From positions 102,438,135 to 102,502,134 of the forward strand of contig CM054180.1 in assembly GCA_028829895.1 (NCBI GenBank): a stretch of DNA of 64,000 nucleotides. Direction: 5' to 3'. Shown piece after piece: positions 48,918 through 59,900 of the stretch. Positions within the stretch are counted from its first letter, which is position 1, and every line of letters begins with the position of its first letter. The notes beneath the pieces are model-generated. The model did not search any database. It was not told the DNA's origin and saw nothing but the letters and a program-made list of their open reading frames with translations. This DNA comes from Sinotaia quadrata. Taxonomy: Eukaryota; Mollusca; Gastropoda; Architaenioglossa; Viviparidae. The translations under genes and the position numbers were made by a program.

Positions 48918-49030
48918 CTGGGAGAGGAAGAGAGAGAGGAGAAGAGAGAAAGGGAGAAAGGAAGAGAGGGAATCCTGGGAGAGGAATAGAGAGAGGAAGA
49001 AAGAGAGAGGAGAGAGAGAGGAGAGAGAGA
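48858..49030. repeat. (GA)n-rich tract
   Basis: GAGA and GGAA purine tract. The downstream flank is related to that of 50118-50192. Confidence 0.93.
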
Positions 49031-49500
49031 TTTGTAACAATTACTTCAAACTATAACATTCTTTGCATCTAAACAAAATGAATAAAATTAAACACGAAAG
49101 AAAATGAACTATTAGTAAAATTCAATTACTTACAAAATAAGTCCAACTTTAAATCTATAAAGAGAAAGATTTTATAGTCCCTAGAAAAATCTCACAAATT
49201 TGAAAGAAACCGCCGATTACATTGATGGCCTCCTAGGCCAAAATTTGTGACGTCAAATACTATAATAATTGTCAATGTTATTCGTTTAAAATAAACACTG
49301 ATATAAATCAGAGCAAACGCTTGACTAACTTTATAAACAGCCAAACAATTACAAATGTACTCAGACTTTCAAACTGTTGTGAAACAAATGTGTATTTGAT
49401 AAAAAAAAAAGAACCTGATTTTATACAATTGAAAATGTAGTGGGATTACAAACTAATTTCTTTTCCTAGAAATAAAAACACCAAATTAAAATGATACAGC

Positions 49501-49506
49501 TTTATT
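49501..49506 (-). terminator. Candidate polyadenylation signal AATAAA
   Basis: On the minus strand AATAAA lies 37 bases 3' of the proposed gene B stop codon. The motif is common in AT-rich DNA, so its weight comes only from its position. Confidence 0.3.
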
Positions 49507-49542
49507 ATACAGATAGTTTGGTTTCTCGTAATTACATTTTTC

Positions 49543-49623
49543 TCATGGCAAATAAATTGAAGTTACATCTGGCTCTGTGTCGTGACTCAGATTGGGTACC
49601 ATGCGCTCACGAAGGATGTGTTC
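49543..49623 (-). CDS. Gene B candidate terminal exon with stop
   Basis: The acceptor tgtatttcag|GAA is strong and its intron-side flank resembles that of the EQAS cassettes. Phase 0 gives 26 codons beginning EHILRERMVPN, then TGA at 49545-49543. An AATAAA at 49506-49501 lies 37 bases after the stop. Together these fit a last exon. Transcript evidence is needed because the intron from 53536 would contain a transposon relic. Confidence 0.38.
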   Translation of the reverse strand, partial: EHILRERMVPNLSHDTEPDVTSIYLP

Positions 49624-49734
49624 CTGAAATACAAACAGAAAATGGAATGTTTGTTCCAATGTCTAGCAACTGTCTGTTAGATGTTCTTTAGCGACTGTCT
49701 TGTTCCCCGTCCTGACATTTATTGTTGGCTCCCA

Positions 49735-49960
49735 CAGTCATGCCATTCTCTCACTAGACATTTTGCTCAGTGTGGAGCATTTTCTAGGACTGTTCGCGAG
49801 CACTAGACATTTTGCTCAGTGTGGAGCATTTTGACATTTTGCTCAGTGTGGAGCGTTTTCTAGGACTGTTCGAAGACTTAATACTTGCGCATTATGAATG
49901 TCTATTCGAACGATGTTAGCATGAAGTCTATGGATTAATTAAATTTTGCGCATTTACATG
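49735..49960. repeat. Copy of the gene A tail-unit flank, with a 40-bp triplication
   Basis: The text tagacattttgctcag...ctattcgaacgatgttagcatgaagtctatggattaatt matches 1200-1325 and 4540-4650. Within it agacattttgctcagtgtggagcattttc is repeated three times. Confidence 0.65.
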
Positions 49961-50117
49961 TCTGTGTGGAGATAACTGTGTGTGTGTGTGTGTGCGTGCG
50001 CGCTCATGTGTGTGCGTGTGTCTGTGAGTATTTATGCATCAGAGTTTGTATATGTGAATACTATGTATGTTGTGTGTACTTTAGTTTTTCGTGTTTGATA
50101 TTGAAAGAGAGAATATA

Positions 50118-50192
<75 letters not shown>
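50118..50192. repeat. (GA)n microsatellite
   Basis: 75 bp of uninterrupted GA. Confidence 0.96.
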
Positions 50193-50195
<3 letters not shown>

Positions 50196-50837
50196 ACCTT
50201 GTAGTAATAAATCACAGAGTAACAACATTTTTGCATCTAAATAAAGTGTATAAAATTAAATACATAGGCAGAAGGAGGTTTTAGTAACATTAATTTCGTA
50301 AAACGTAAATCCACCTTTAAATTTGTAAACAGTAAAAGATTTATATAGATGTCTTCCGAGATAAACATTTGTGACTTCAAACACTATTGATAACTGGGTA
50401 ATATTATTTACATTATATTCACTTAACACACATCACCAGAACAAACATCTCATTACAAAATTAGAAACCGATATTAAATAAGATATTAAACAGATCTGTA
50501 ATTAGACATGTCGCTAATTGCCAAAGAACTGGAAACCACATCACAATCTAGTGTATTCTGCTGTCACTGGCTGACGTTTGTTAGACAATATTATGCAACA
50601 AAAAGAAGCATGTTTCAGCTAGATGTGAATTTATAATTGAATATATAGTTTTAAAATGAGTAATATTTATTAGAACTGAAGATATAATATTGTTTATTAC
50701 CTCATTATTATAAATATTCATTTCTAATCTATCATTTTAGGATAATGTATTTTTTTATAATTCTGAAATTTATAATAAAGTTCATTTGTAGAGTGAAAGT
50801 CGGGGATAGAAAGGGGCGGAAAGAAGATAAGATGTTT

Positions 50838-51150
50838 TGATTGATGGGTATGCACTGAGTGGTTAATGGCAAGACTGTATGTATTAATTATTGATTGATG
50901 GGTATGCACTGAGTGGTTAATGGCAAGACTATAGGTATTATTGATCGATGGGTGTGCACTGAGTGGTTAATGGCAAGACTATGCTATTGGTATTATTGAT
51001 CGATAGGTGAGTGGTTAATGGCGAGTTAGAGACTATGTGTATTATTGATCGATGGGTATGCATTGAGTGGTTAATGGCAAGACTATAGGTATTATTGATT
51101 GGTGGGTATGCAGTGAGTGGTTAATGGCGAGTAAGACTATGGTTATTATC
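50838..51150. repeat. About 50-bp minisatellite, six copies
   Basis: Units of ttgattgatgggtatgcact plus gagtggttaatggcaagactata with GATCGATG variants and indels. Confidence 0.92.
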
Positions 51151-51930
51151 GTGTAAAACTACTATCTAGATGGCTTCTACGATGACGCACAGTAAGACGT
51201 CAGGAGGATAAAAAGATTAAACCTACTTCTCATTTTCATCAAGACCTCTTAATCTCGTTATCAACCTTTAAGCTGATGCAGCTGTGAACTTGTTTATGGA
51301 TAGGTGACAAGTATGTTGACAGAAGGTGGGTGTAGAAGATGTGAGAAATTGAAAAAATATTAATTAGCTCTAGGTGTATTCTTAAATTTGATTGGTTAAT
51401 AAATTTAGTCAAAGGAAGAGGTGGGTGGAGTCTAACGGATGAGAAAACTAGGATGCAGGGTCCCAAGACTTGCACTTTTGCAACTATTTCTTTGGGATGT
51501 GGTAGTATGTGTAGCGAGTCCCTCCTTCACGGGTTGTAAAAAGACAGATCCTTGGTTAGAAAAAGGTAAATACATTCTGTAAATGAGTGTCTGGTTACAT
51601 TTACGATAATGTTATGCTGTTAAACATGTCTAACTTTATTCTTGTTGTAGATAAACAAATCTAATTAAACAGTTATGTAAGTAGTAATTTGCAATGTATT
51701 AATTATCTGCAAGTTCTTATGTTTCAGGGTTTATATTTCTCTTTTCAGATTCACTGGGGTTTGGGTGCCTACGTCAAATTTGTTTATATAAAGTGTGGGT
51801 TTGTGAGTCTGCAAGTATTGCTACATTATCGGCAGGTGCATCATCCAGACTATCGGCGTAACAGCTGCTAATAAATCTATTTATAGCCAGTAGTTCGTAT
51901 CTTCCATCGGTACTGAAGATATGTACATCC

Positions 51931-52975
51931 TTAACCCGTTCCCTGTCAGGCAAAAAAACGCGCGTCGGCAGCGCCATGTCAGGCACTTTTGCCGTCTAGT
52001 GATAATTTGTATGGGGTACTTGTTTCAAAAATAAAAAGTGAAGCTAATACTAAATGAATTTGAAAAACGTTAATTGTAAACTATTACATACATATTAATA
52101 AAATATGTTAAGTCTTTTTTTAAAAAAATTTAAATTAAAAAATATATAAATAATAAAAAGTTTTTTTTACCTTTTTGTTGAACTTGCGATTTTCATCATC
52201 TGTTGTCGTATTCCTGGAGGATTTTCATTTTGTTACACATTTATTTAATGGTCCAAATTGTGTGGAGATGTTTCGGCAATATTTAAGAATATTAATCCAA
52301 GTTTTTGTCTTATTATTAGTTTTTTTAAATCAAGCACACACCACCAAGTACTTTTACTCCATGGCTACAGCGTCCGAGATTTGAAAATAGATCTAGAAAA
52401 ATAGATCGCATCCACGAAGATAAATCCAAATGAAGTGAAGAAAAATGTTCCACATATGTCCAGTTCAGTATTTTTTGTGCACATAAAAACTATTTCCATA
52501 AGAATTTTTTTACACATCAATACAATAAGTCCCCAAAACTGATACATTTCAGTCACCTCTGTATCACGCCACTGCTTGAAGAGACGAAGTTAGAAAGATT
52601 TGCACGCGATCGATAGTAGATCTGCGGCATAAGTATTCGTGAACTCGACAATTTTTTGCCTTGATTTGATTTGCACAAAATTCACTGGTAAAAATGCTTC
52701 CAAAATATCGACTTCTCCAGTATTTTCTGCAAATGGCATTTGTATTTCACTATTTCCTGCAAAAGCATGTGGCTTTTCCATGCACGTAGCAGAGGACGCC
52801 AGCCACGCCACGCTATGAGCACGACTTTCATAGTACTGGCCTCGAGGTCAACTGCGTCTAAAATTTCAATAGGGGCTGGTTGAACATTTTCATTTTCTGA
52901 TGAGAAATCAGATTCATCTAATGAATCAAATTCTGACCCAGCTGTGGCTTCAAACTGTGAGTTTGAAAACATCGA
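51931..52975 (-). mobile_element. Decayed piggyBac-like element in the tail region of gene B
   Basis: Minus-strand frames give an acidic N-terminus (SEFDSLDESDFSSENENVQP), then after a frameshift ENTGEVDILEAFLPVNF and IVEFTNTYAADLL, a stop, and QWRDTEVTEMYQFWGLIVLM, ending in broken frames with a possible DK..ILKY.RN segment to about 52170. This is the piggyBac order (TNTYA, then W.pvt..E...F.G...LM). At 51931 the plus strand reads TTAACCCGTTCCCTGTCAGG, a TTAA followed by CCC as at piggyBac ends. The opposite terminus was not found. Confidence 0.6.
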
Positions 52976-53034
52976 AACATGCCATGGAGATTAACACAAA
53001 ATGTCTGCGCGTCTTCTCAAAGACAGTGGGTTGT

Positions 53035-53535
53035 ATGGAAAAAGCCGCCATTTCAAGCGCATACAAGACTTTGAGTTACCACTGGACTTATAAGTCGGTT
53101 CCCCCAACCTTGCACCTTCATTGATGTGTACTGTGGTCAAAGCTACCTTTATACATCTACACATGTTATTACAACTGGACCTGTTGGATTTCCGCACATA
53201 CTTTTGTTTTACCATGGATCATGGCCAAGGTTAGATTACCGGAATGAAAAATGCATTAAATGATCAACTTCAATATGACGTGTATTCCAGCAAAACATCC
53301 AATTAGGATCTACTGGTGACGTGAATTAGTACGTCAAATGTGTGTGCTTGCACCAGACTTTCTCATACATCTCGTGTATCTAGATTTTATTCCTTTCATT
53401 ATTCCTTTTATTTATTGATGTGAGGCAGGGTGAAGTTTTATGCCTTCGACTGACACATCTGCACTGAAGATATGTTATATCCTTAATTATTAAATATTTG
53501 GTATAATACATTATTATAAAGTCACCTTAACGTAC
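53035..53535. repeat. Segment shared with gene A tail region
   Basis: 53070-53200 matches 3015-3125, and 53265-53370 (cttcaatatgacgtgtattc, cagcaaaacatccaattagg) matches 4080-4190. The EQAS cassette then follows in the same order as at 4190-4400. Confidence 0.75.
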
Positions 53536-53670
53536 CTCGTAAAACGCATTGCTGCCTCCTCTTTCTAAACCTGACGGTGGCCGTGCCTGTGTATTGTCAC
53601 CACTGCTGCTCGTTCTGGAAATTTGACGCTGTGGTCTCTTCTTTGTTACATCTTCAGGAGAGGCTTGTTC
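53536..53670 (-). CDS. Gene B candidate tail exon (EQAS cassette, 45 codons)
   Basis: This 135-nt phase 0-0 segment (aatgttag|GAA to GAG|gtacgt) encodes EQASPEDVTKKRPQRQ through GSNAFYE. It is very close to the gene A cassette at 3377-3243 and has no stop. Its surroundings (53035-53700) are also duplicated near gene A, so the cassette travelled within a larger segment. Confidence 0.55.
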
Positions 53671-54469
53671 CTAACATTTAAACATAAAATAAAATGTTTA
53701 TAATGTCAAGCAATTATATAATACTTTAACTATCAAAAAATACTATATTAAATACTCTTTAAATACAATACTTCCTTACAATATAATTTACAAAATAAAT
53801 TATAAATAAAATAAAATAATTAACTATATTCATGTGCCAGGGGAAAACCATGTACACATACATAAATCATAGAATCATAAATCATAACTTAGAAAACAAT
53901 ATAAACTAACTTACAAAATTACATAAATATAAACTACAATCCACTAACTATTAGAATACATAAACATTATCTTTGCTTGATAAATACATAATATGATAAG
54001 TGGCGGTTAAACGTGTACACAGTGGCACAGCCATACACATTACATTATATAGCAGACCGCGCCGCGCGATCGGCCGATGACCTACTTTACCGCCAGGCAA
54101 AACAAGCGTTACGCACACGCACACACAGCTCTGTACACACGTACGTCCACAATTCCACATTACAAAAGTTTAGATATTAATAATTAAAAAGAGATGAAAT
54201 AATAGATCTATAAGGACATAAGATACTAATTGTTAATGAAATGGAATAAATAAATAAATAAATAAATAAATATTGACAATAAATAATTATATACTTTATT
54301 ACTTCGTTACCTAACTAAGCTAGGAAGTCATTAAGGACTAAAAGATAAACATAATTCTTTTGTTGATTTTGTTTACACGTTCAGTTTATAGTTCCTAATA
54401 TTTCTTCTCACCACATTGTTGATAACTTTATTTTGCTAATCATCGTTTCTCTTGTCCTCATACACTGAC

Positions 54470-54511
54470 CTCATTTTCATTGAATGTCTTATTCTTCCTC
54501 TGCTCATTCAG
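54470..54511 (-). CDS. Gene B candidate tail exon (14 codons)
   Basis: Acceptor tacttgcag|CTG and donor GAG|gtcagt enclose 42 nt with no stop, phase 0-0, encoding a polar peptide starting LNEQRKNKTF. Its length and position relative to the EQAS cassette match the short ITEP exon of gene A, but the sequence is not clearly related. It could be chance. Confidence 0.3.
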
Positions 54512-54689
54512 CTGCAAGTATAACATGAGTATACGTTTTACTCATATCAGTCTAGCAATTTATAGACTGACAACAGTATATTATAGGAATGGTTACTTTA
54601 TAGAAATATAGGATATTTCGATAGAGAAGGTATTCAAGAGATTCAGGTAAAGACAGTCAAATATTTATAGAGATAGAATGCGAAACCTA

Positions 54690-54765
54690 TAGATAGATAG
54701 ATAGATGGTGGATATGTGGATGGATGGATGGATGGATAGATAGGTAGGTAGAGAGATAGATAATG
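54690..54765. repeat. GATA/GGAT microsatellite
   Basis: Short mixed GATA and GGATGGAT units. Confidence 0.92.
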
Positions 54766-54899
54766 TGACACCTCCCTTTGCAACATATACGCATAACTAA
54801 TTAAAAGTGACCGAAAATCTTAATTTATAATTATTAATATTTTTTCCACAAGACCAACATGTCTCTCACTTGTCCAATTATAAGGTTGTTACAAAATCC

Positions 54900-55085
54900 T
54901 CTACTCTTTACAAATTAATAAGATAGACATTTTACTGTCGATTACATGTTTCTGCATCTTACTAAATGAGTAATAAATATCCGTCTTTTATTTATATTTA
55001 ATGAGCCCCCCTCCACCCACTATTACAATAACATTAGTTTTTAATATATGTGCAAGAAAGTTAATAAATGTAACTGTGAAGATAT
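54900..55085 (-). repeat. Dispersed repeat family, copy 4 (inverted)
   Basis: The reverse complement reads gtgggtgg..gggctc, attaaatataaataaaagacggat and tttagtaagatg, matching the 6590 copy. Confidence 0.55.
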
Positions 55086-55089
55086 ATTA

Positions 55090-56310
55090 AAACAAATTAT
55101 GTATTTTTGATAGCCTTTTTCGTATTATTAACTGTTTCTTTTATATACGGGTTTTTCCACAACCTGACATATCAATTGAGAAACTTCCATTGAGGATTAA
55201 AGCTTAAAGGCAGTGGAAAGACTTGTTTACACATTTAGGGAAAGTAGATTAGATCACAGGTGAAGTTCACACCCAAAACTGGATACTAACTTCCCATGTA
55301 TGGTCATTTGTGTACCAGGCAATGATGTAGCTCTAAGATGTTAGTTGACCTTCATTTCATTGATAAAACCATAGAGAATCATCGAGAATTTCCTATACAC
55401 TATCAAAGCACATCACAGAGTGTGTTCCAGAATTCTTGTGTGCACTACTCAAGCACACCATGAGGAATGTTCAAAATAATCTTGGTGAATTCCCGAGACC
55501 AAACTCAAGCCTCATCTTTCGCTCAGGAATGGAATTCACAAGAATCATCTTGCAGCAACATGTTTACTGATAAGTTCGATGACAATGCTGGATACACACC
55601 AACATGATCTGGTAGAGTACAGTAGTTACTACAGAATCAAGTGGATACAAGGTTAATATACAACGAAATAAAAAGTGCGCTCCTTTCTGCAAAAGTCGAA
55701 TTATGGGCAGCGCTAAGTTTTAGGCATATTTCATCTCTAAACTCCTTTCTCTATCACAACATTCTCAACTTACAAATCCTGCAAATATATTTTTTAGTGT
55801 CAGAAGTAAAGCATCAATCAAAATTCACAAGTATAAAGTACAACATAATCGAATTAGTGAACATAGAAAAAAATGGTTCAATTACATAAGGCATTTTCCA
55901 ATTAGAATTATAGTTCAACAGCAAGCATGCATGAAATATTTCTAAGGCCAGTCTTTCTTTATCAGGCATTTAACTTACTAAACCCTAACATTTGCCTTTA
56001 TGACAGGACTCGAGTTATGTCAAAATCAAATTGATTAGAATATAGGACTTCTTTAACAAAGTAACTTTTTGTCCATCCCCATTGGATAAATTTGTTATGA
56101 ACAAGTGTGAGACTATTAGTCAGAAAATCTACTCATCCAGCTGGAACTGGTTCTGATTGCACCAGCAAGTTCTAGAATATTCTTTATCTGAGTTGCTTCC
56201 TCCAACTCTGACATAAACATTACGATCATAAGCAGTGCCAAAGGTTGGGTCACATTATCATTGGCAACACATATATAATTATTAAGTTTAGAAATAGGTA
56301 TAGGCAAATT
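55090..56310. other. Gene B tail intron, no exon recognised
   Basis: The coding segment expected after GRYFLK should lie between 56501 and 49623, but I could not identify it here. Frames at 55641-55889 and 56116-56307 lack known motifs. Confidence 0.4.
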
Positions 56311-56320
56311 TACTCCACCA

Positions 56321-56422
56321 TAGATAGATAGATAGATAGATATATGGATGGATGGATAGATGGATAGATAGATGGATAGCTAGATGGATAGCTAGATAGA
56401 GAGATAGATAGATGGATGGATG

Positions 56423-56483
<61 letters not shown>
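56321..56483. repeat. (GATA)n array in gene B, just after exon 5
   Basis: GATA with GGATGGAT and AGCTAGAT variants, starting 17 bp past the exon 5 donor, the same place as the array in gene A. Confidence 0.96.
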
Positions 56484-56484
<1 letters not shown>

Positions 56485-56500
56485 CAAGCATTAGCTTTAC

Positions 56501-56951
56501 TTTCAGGAAATATCGTCCTTCACGGATAGCCTTTCTTGTGCGTAAAACGTGCCCAGTACTGAATTCTGGTGTACCGAAAGAATTCAGCCTCCAGGAAGGA
56601 GGCAGCATGCCCTCTATCATCAGTATGACTGACAGTCTCTGTAGCTGCCATTGCTTCACCCTGGCGGTTGTCACCTTCGAGCACGTGTTGGACATCATGG
56701 CAATAAGGGCGTTCACCATGAGAATGTAGGTCATCAGGGTGAAGGCCACAAAGAGTGTGACAGCCACCCAGGCCTGCGGGGCGTCATATAGAACACTGAG
56801 GTCAATGAGCCCCAGGAGCAGCTTGAACATCGTCATGAGTGTGACGCCCAGGTGTCTAAACTCGTCTGGAAGCCCGCCAGGTGATGGGAGGAAGGTGGCG
56901 TACATGGCAAAGGAAAACGCCAGAAGATCGATAATAATTATTGTAGAGAAC
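56501..56951 (-). CDS. Gene B exon 5: S5, pore loop, S6 and post-S6 segment
   Basis: This 451-nt exon is the same length as in gene A (ccgtcag|G to CTGAAA|gtaaag). It carries S5, TMFKLLL, filter GLID, S6 and [13 protein letters not shown], ending GRYFLK, which aligns with RWFLR of TRPV5/6. Translation past 56501 is GATA repeat and is excluded. Confidence 0.88.
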
Positions 56952-59900
56952 CTGACGGAAATAGAAATTAAAAGATGCATGAGAAAAGAAAGGCTGAGAC
57001 AGTCTCGATTTCTCATAAGAAATAATAGTCAGTGCACTTGCTGCCTAAAGGTGTTTGTTTATTCACTATTGCATGTTACATTTGTTCTTAGTCGATGATA
57101 GATAATATTGACCTTTGACCTGTAAGTTTGAATGTACGTTTCCACTTTTATGACTATACTACTGCTACATACACTACTATTATCACTTCTATTTTTTTAC
57201 TACTAGAAGTTGTATTATTACTACCATTGATACTGTTATTACTATTACTCCTTCTGCCACTAGCCTTATTATTATTGTTGCCTTAACTATCACACTACTG
57301 TTATTAGATTTAATATAACACTACTAAAACTTCTATATTATTACTGCATAATACTGTTGCTAATATCACTTCTTTCACTACTATTATTACTGTACTATTG
57401 TTATGGTACCACTAGTGTTGCAATTGCTATTACTTCTATTACTACTACTATTGCTACTATAACTACTAATGTACTATGACTATTGTTTTATATATCTACC
57501 ACGTTTATCACAGCTAAACTTGATAATTAAAAGTTTGAAAGATGAACGAGGCGGCTCATACATAATTAGAAATGGGTCAAATAATGCAGACGTGTCAACG
57601 AAGTCCCAGATGCAGAGTTACTGTTACTGAAATTATCAAAGGGCAATAAACGAAGTCACACATATAGAGTTATTGTTACTGAAATTACCTGAGTAGGTCC
57701 CCGAACAACACTTTTCGTATCATGACGGTGAAGAAGCTGAACATCTTGAACGGTCGCAGAAAGAAACTGAAGTACCACCATCCGACCACCAAAGCCAAAA
57801 TCAATAAATAGTTGTTGTCGTAGCGTTTCACCCAGTACCTTTATTAAAATTGAAATTACGAAACATCTTTGTGTAATAGCACATTCTTTTAACGTGCTCT
57901 GTTTGAAATATGAATCTGAGATGAATTTCCTACAATACTTTATTGAAAACATATTTGCTTATGTAATAAAGAGCTTTGATGATGAGATGTAATGCTAAAG
58001 GAAAAGTATAAAATTGTCGAAATATTATATTTAAATGTATTTAAAATCCTGTTCATTTCAGTGTGAGAGGAGTTCACGAGGTAAACAAAGTCAAGATGCG
58101 AAGTGTGCAACATTTAACGGAATAAATGCGCAAAGTGAGGAATTACATTATATCGTGCAATGTGACAAATTCTTATTTCGATGCAATTAACACATGGCAG
58201 GAAAGTTTGCATCCACAATTTCCAGTATATACAAATATACATATACACATGTCTACATACTCACAATCACAGAGCATGTTCTAGGGCACGTTCCAGTGCA
58301 CACACGAACACATACACACACATGCATTTGTGGATACATTTATGAGATAAAATGTTGTTTACCAAATCGAATCTCCCATCATGCTGAGCGCCAACACGAC
58401 CAGCTGCACACGATAGAGACCATTATGGTGGTGCAAGGCCAAGCACATGGGTTCTCGGTGCCAAATTCGGACTGCTTCTAGTATTAATAGAATCACTCCA
58501 AATACAAACAGAAAAATAGATGTGCCATTTACAAACGACTGCCTAGTTACAACAGAAGATGGAGCAGCATTGATGCTGGCGTCGGGCAAGATTAGTTGTG
58601 CTTTAAGTATGGTTTGAGCCGTCACAAAAGCCATTAGAATGGTATGCACAGTCAGCGATAAGAAATATAATGGCAGGTACTTCCGCCATTTATGTGCAAT
58701 AACGTTCTGTACGACGGGTAGATTGATAATTTGAAACGCTTTATCTATCTTCTTCGTCTCACAGATTATCTCCAACACGGACGGTGAACGTGGCTCACGC
58801 GAGAGGATGGTCAGAGGCTTGTGTTTGTCTTGTGCAGGGGTAGACGATGACATTTTGTCTTTTTCCTTGGACACCGAGATTAGATCTTGAACCTTTTGAG
58901 CCTTTGCGGACTGTTTAGGCACTCCGATAATGGGCGTGACTTTGGTGCCTGTGACTGTAGGACTGCTCCATTGCATGTGTGTCACGGAGTCTATTTCCGT
59001 GATGTCATATTTCGTGGATTCGAACAAACCGTCGTTTTTTTCCTGTATTTTATAGACATTTTTGAGGTCCAGGATTAGTTTGAAAATTTCGGGCTGCTCC
59101 AGTAAGGCGGCCAATTGCAACACTGTCAGTCCTTCTTTATTCCTTTTGAACCATACCGCCATGTTGTGTTCTTTAATCTACAAAATGGAACCGCAATGAC
59201 ACTTAAATACCTCCAGTAATACTTTACTCGAACGTGATAGTTAGAAACTAGGACGATTTCTAGGAACGCGATTAAGGCAATTTAAAAAAAAAGCAAAACT
59301 GTCAATCCAGCTACATGTTAAATAGCAAACGTTGTTTAACATTGTTGATCATAATTAATATGTTCATACTGTTTCATACTCCACACTTTTCCCACTTAAA
59401 ATTTTAATTTAGAATTATACATACACTCATATTAAATATGAACACATAAATGTTCTTGGTAATATCTGTGTATATTATTGTACAAGTAAAAATTCATGAT
59501 TAATAATATAATGAATATATAGAAGAAAATTGTATAATATAAATTTATGTATTATCATTTTGCTCCTGTTTAAAACGGTATAAAAGTCTCAGTCACAGTC
59601 TAAGATAAGGTCGACATGTGGAGCAATACTCAGTGTTACCAAGTTTATATACAATAGTATGGTGATACTGAAAAGCTCGGAAAAAAATAAATGTAATGAT
59701 ATACAGTTTTGCAAAAATCCAAATGACAAATTTAATAGAACAGTTATTTGTTTTACAAGAAAATTATATTGACAACATGCTGACAAGAAAGTTTACTGCT
59801 TATGTAGAAGAAAACAAAAAGTCATAATGAAAACAATATGAATAGAAATGTTATCGTCTTGCAGAGCTTAAATACGAATGAAGTATTGATTAGAAGACTT

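Larger units (their letters stand above)
48860..50480. repeat. Two diverged copies of a GA-tract unit (48860-49400 and 50110-50480)
   Basis: After each GA tract come, in order, caacattctttgcatctaaa-like, aaattaaa.ac, agtccaactttaaat/atccacctttaaat, aaagattta and atttgtgacttcaaa..ctat. This shows duplication, with the gene B terminal exon candidate and the 49740-49960 flank between the copies. Confidence 0.65.

Noticed and set aside
48692..49072. Arg/Glu-rich frames at 48.7-49.1 kb
   Set aside because: GA-tract translation.
51774..51986. 70-codon minus-strand frame next to the piggyBac end
   Set aside because: It crosses the TTAACCC terminus and shows no transposase motif.
56116..56307. Frame with ELEEATQIKNILELAGAI as a post-exon-5 exon of gene B
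   Set aside because: No acceptor in phase 0 and no match to the TRPV C-terminus that I can see.
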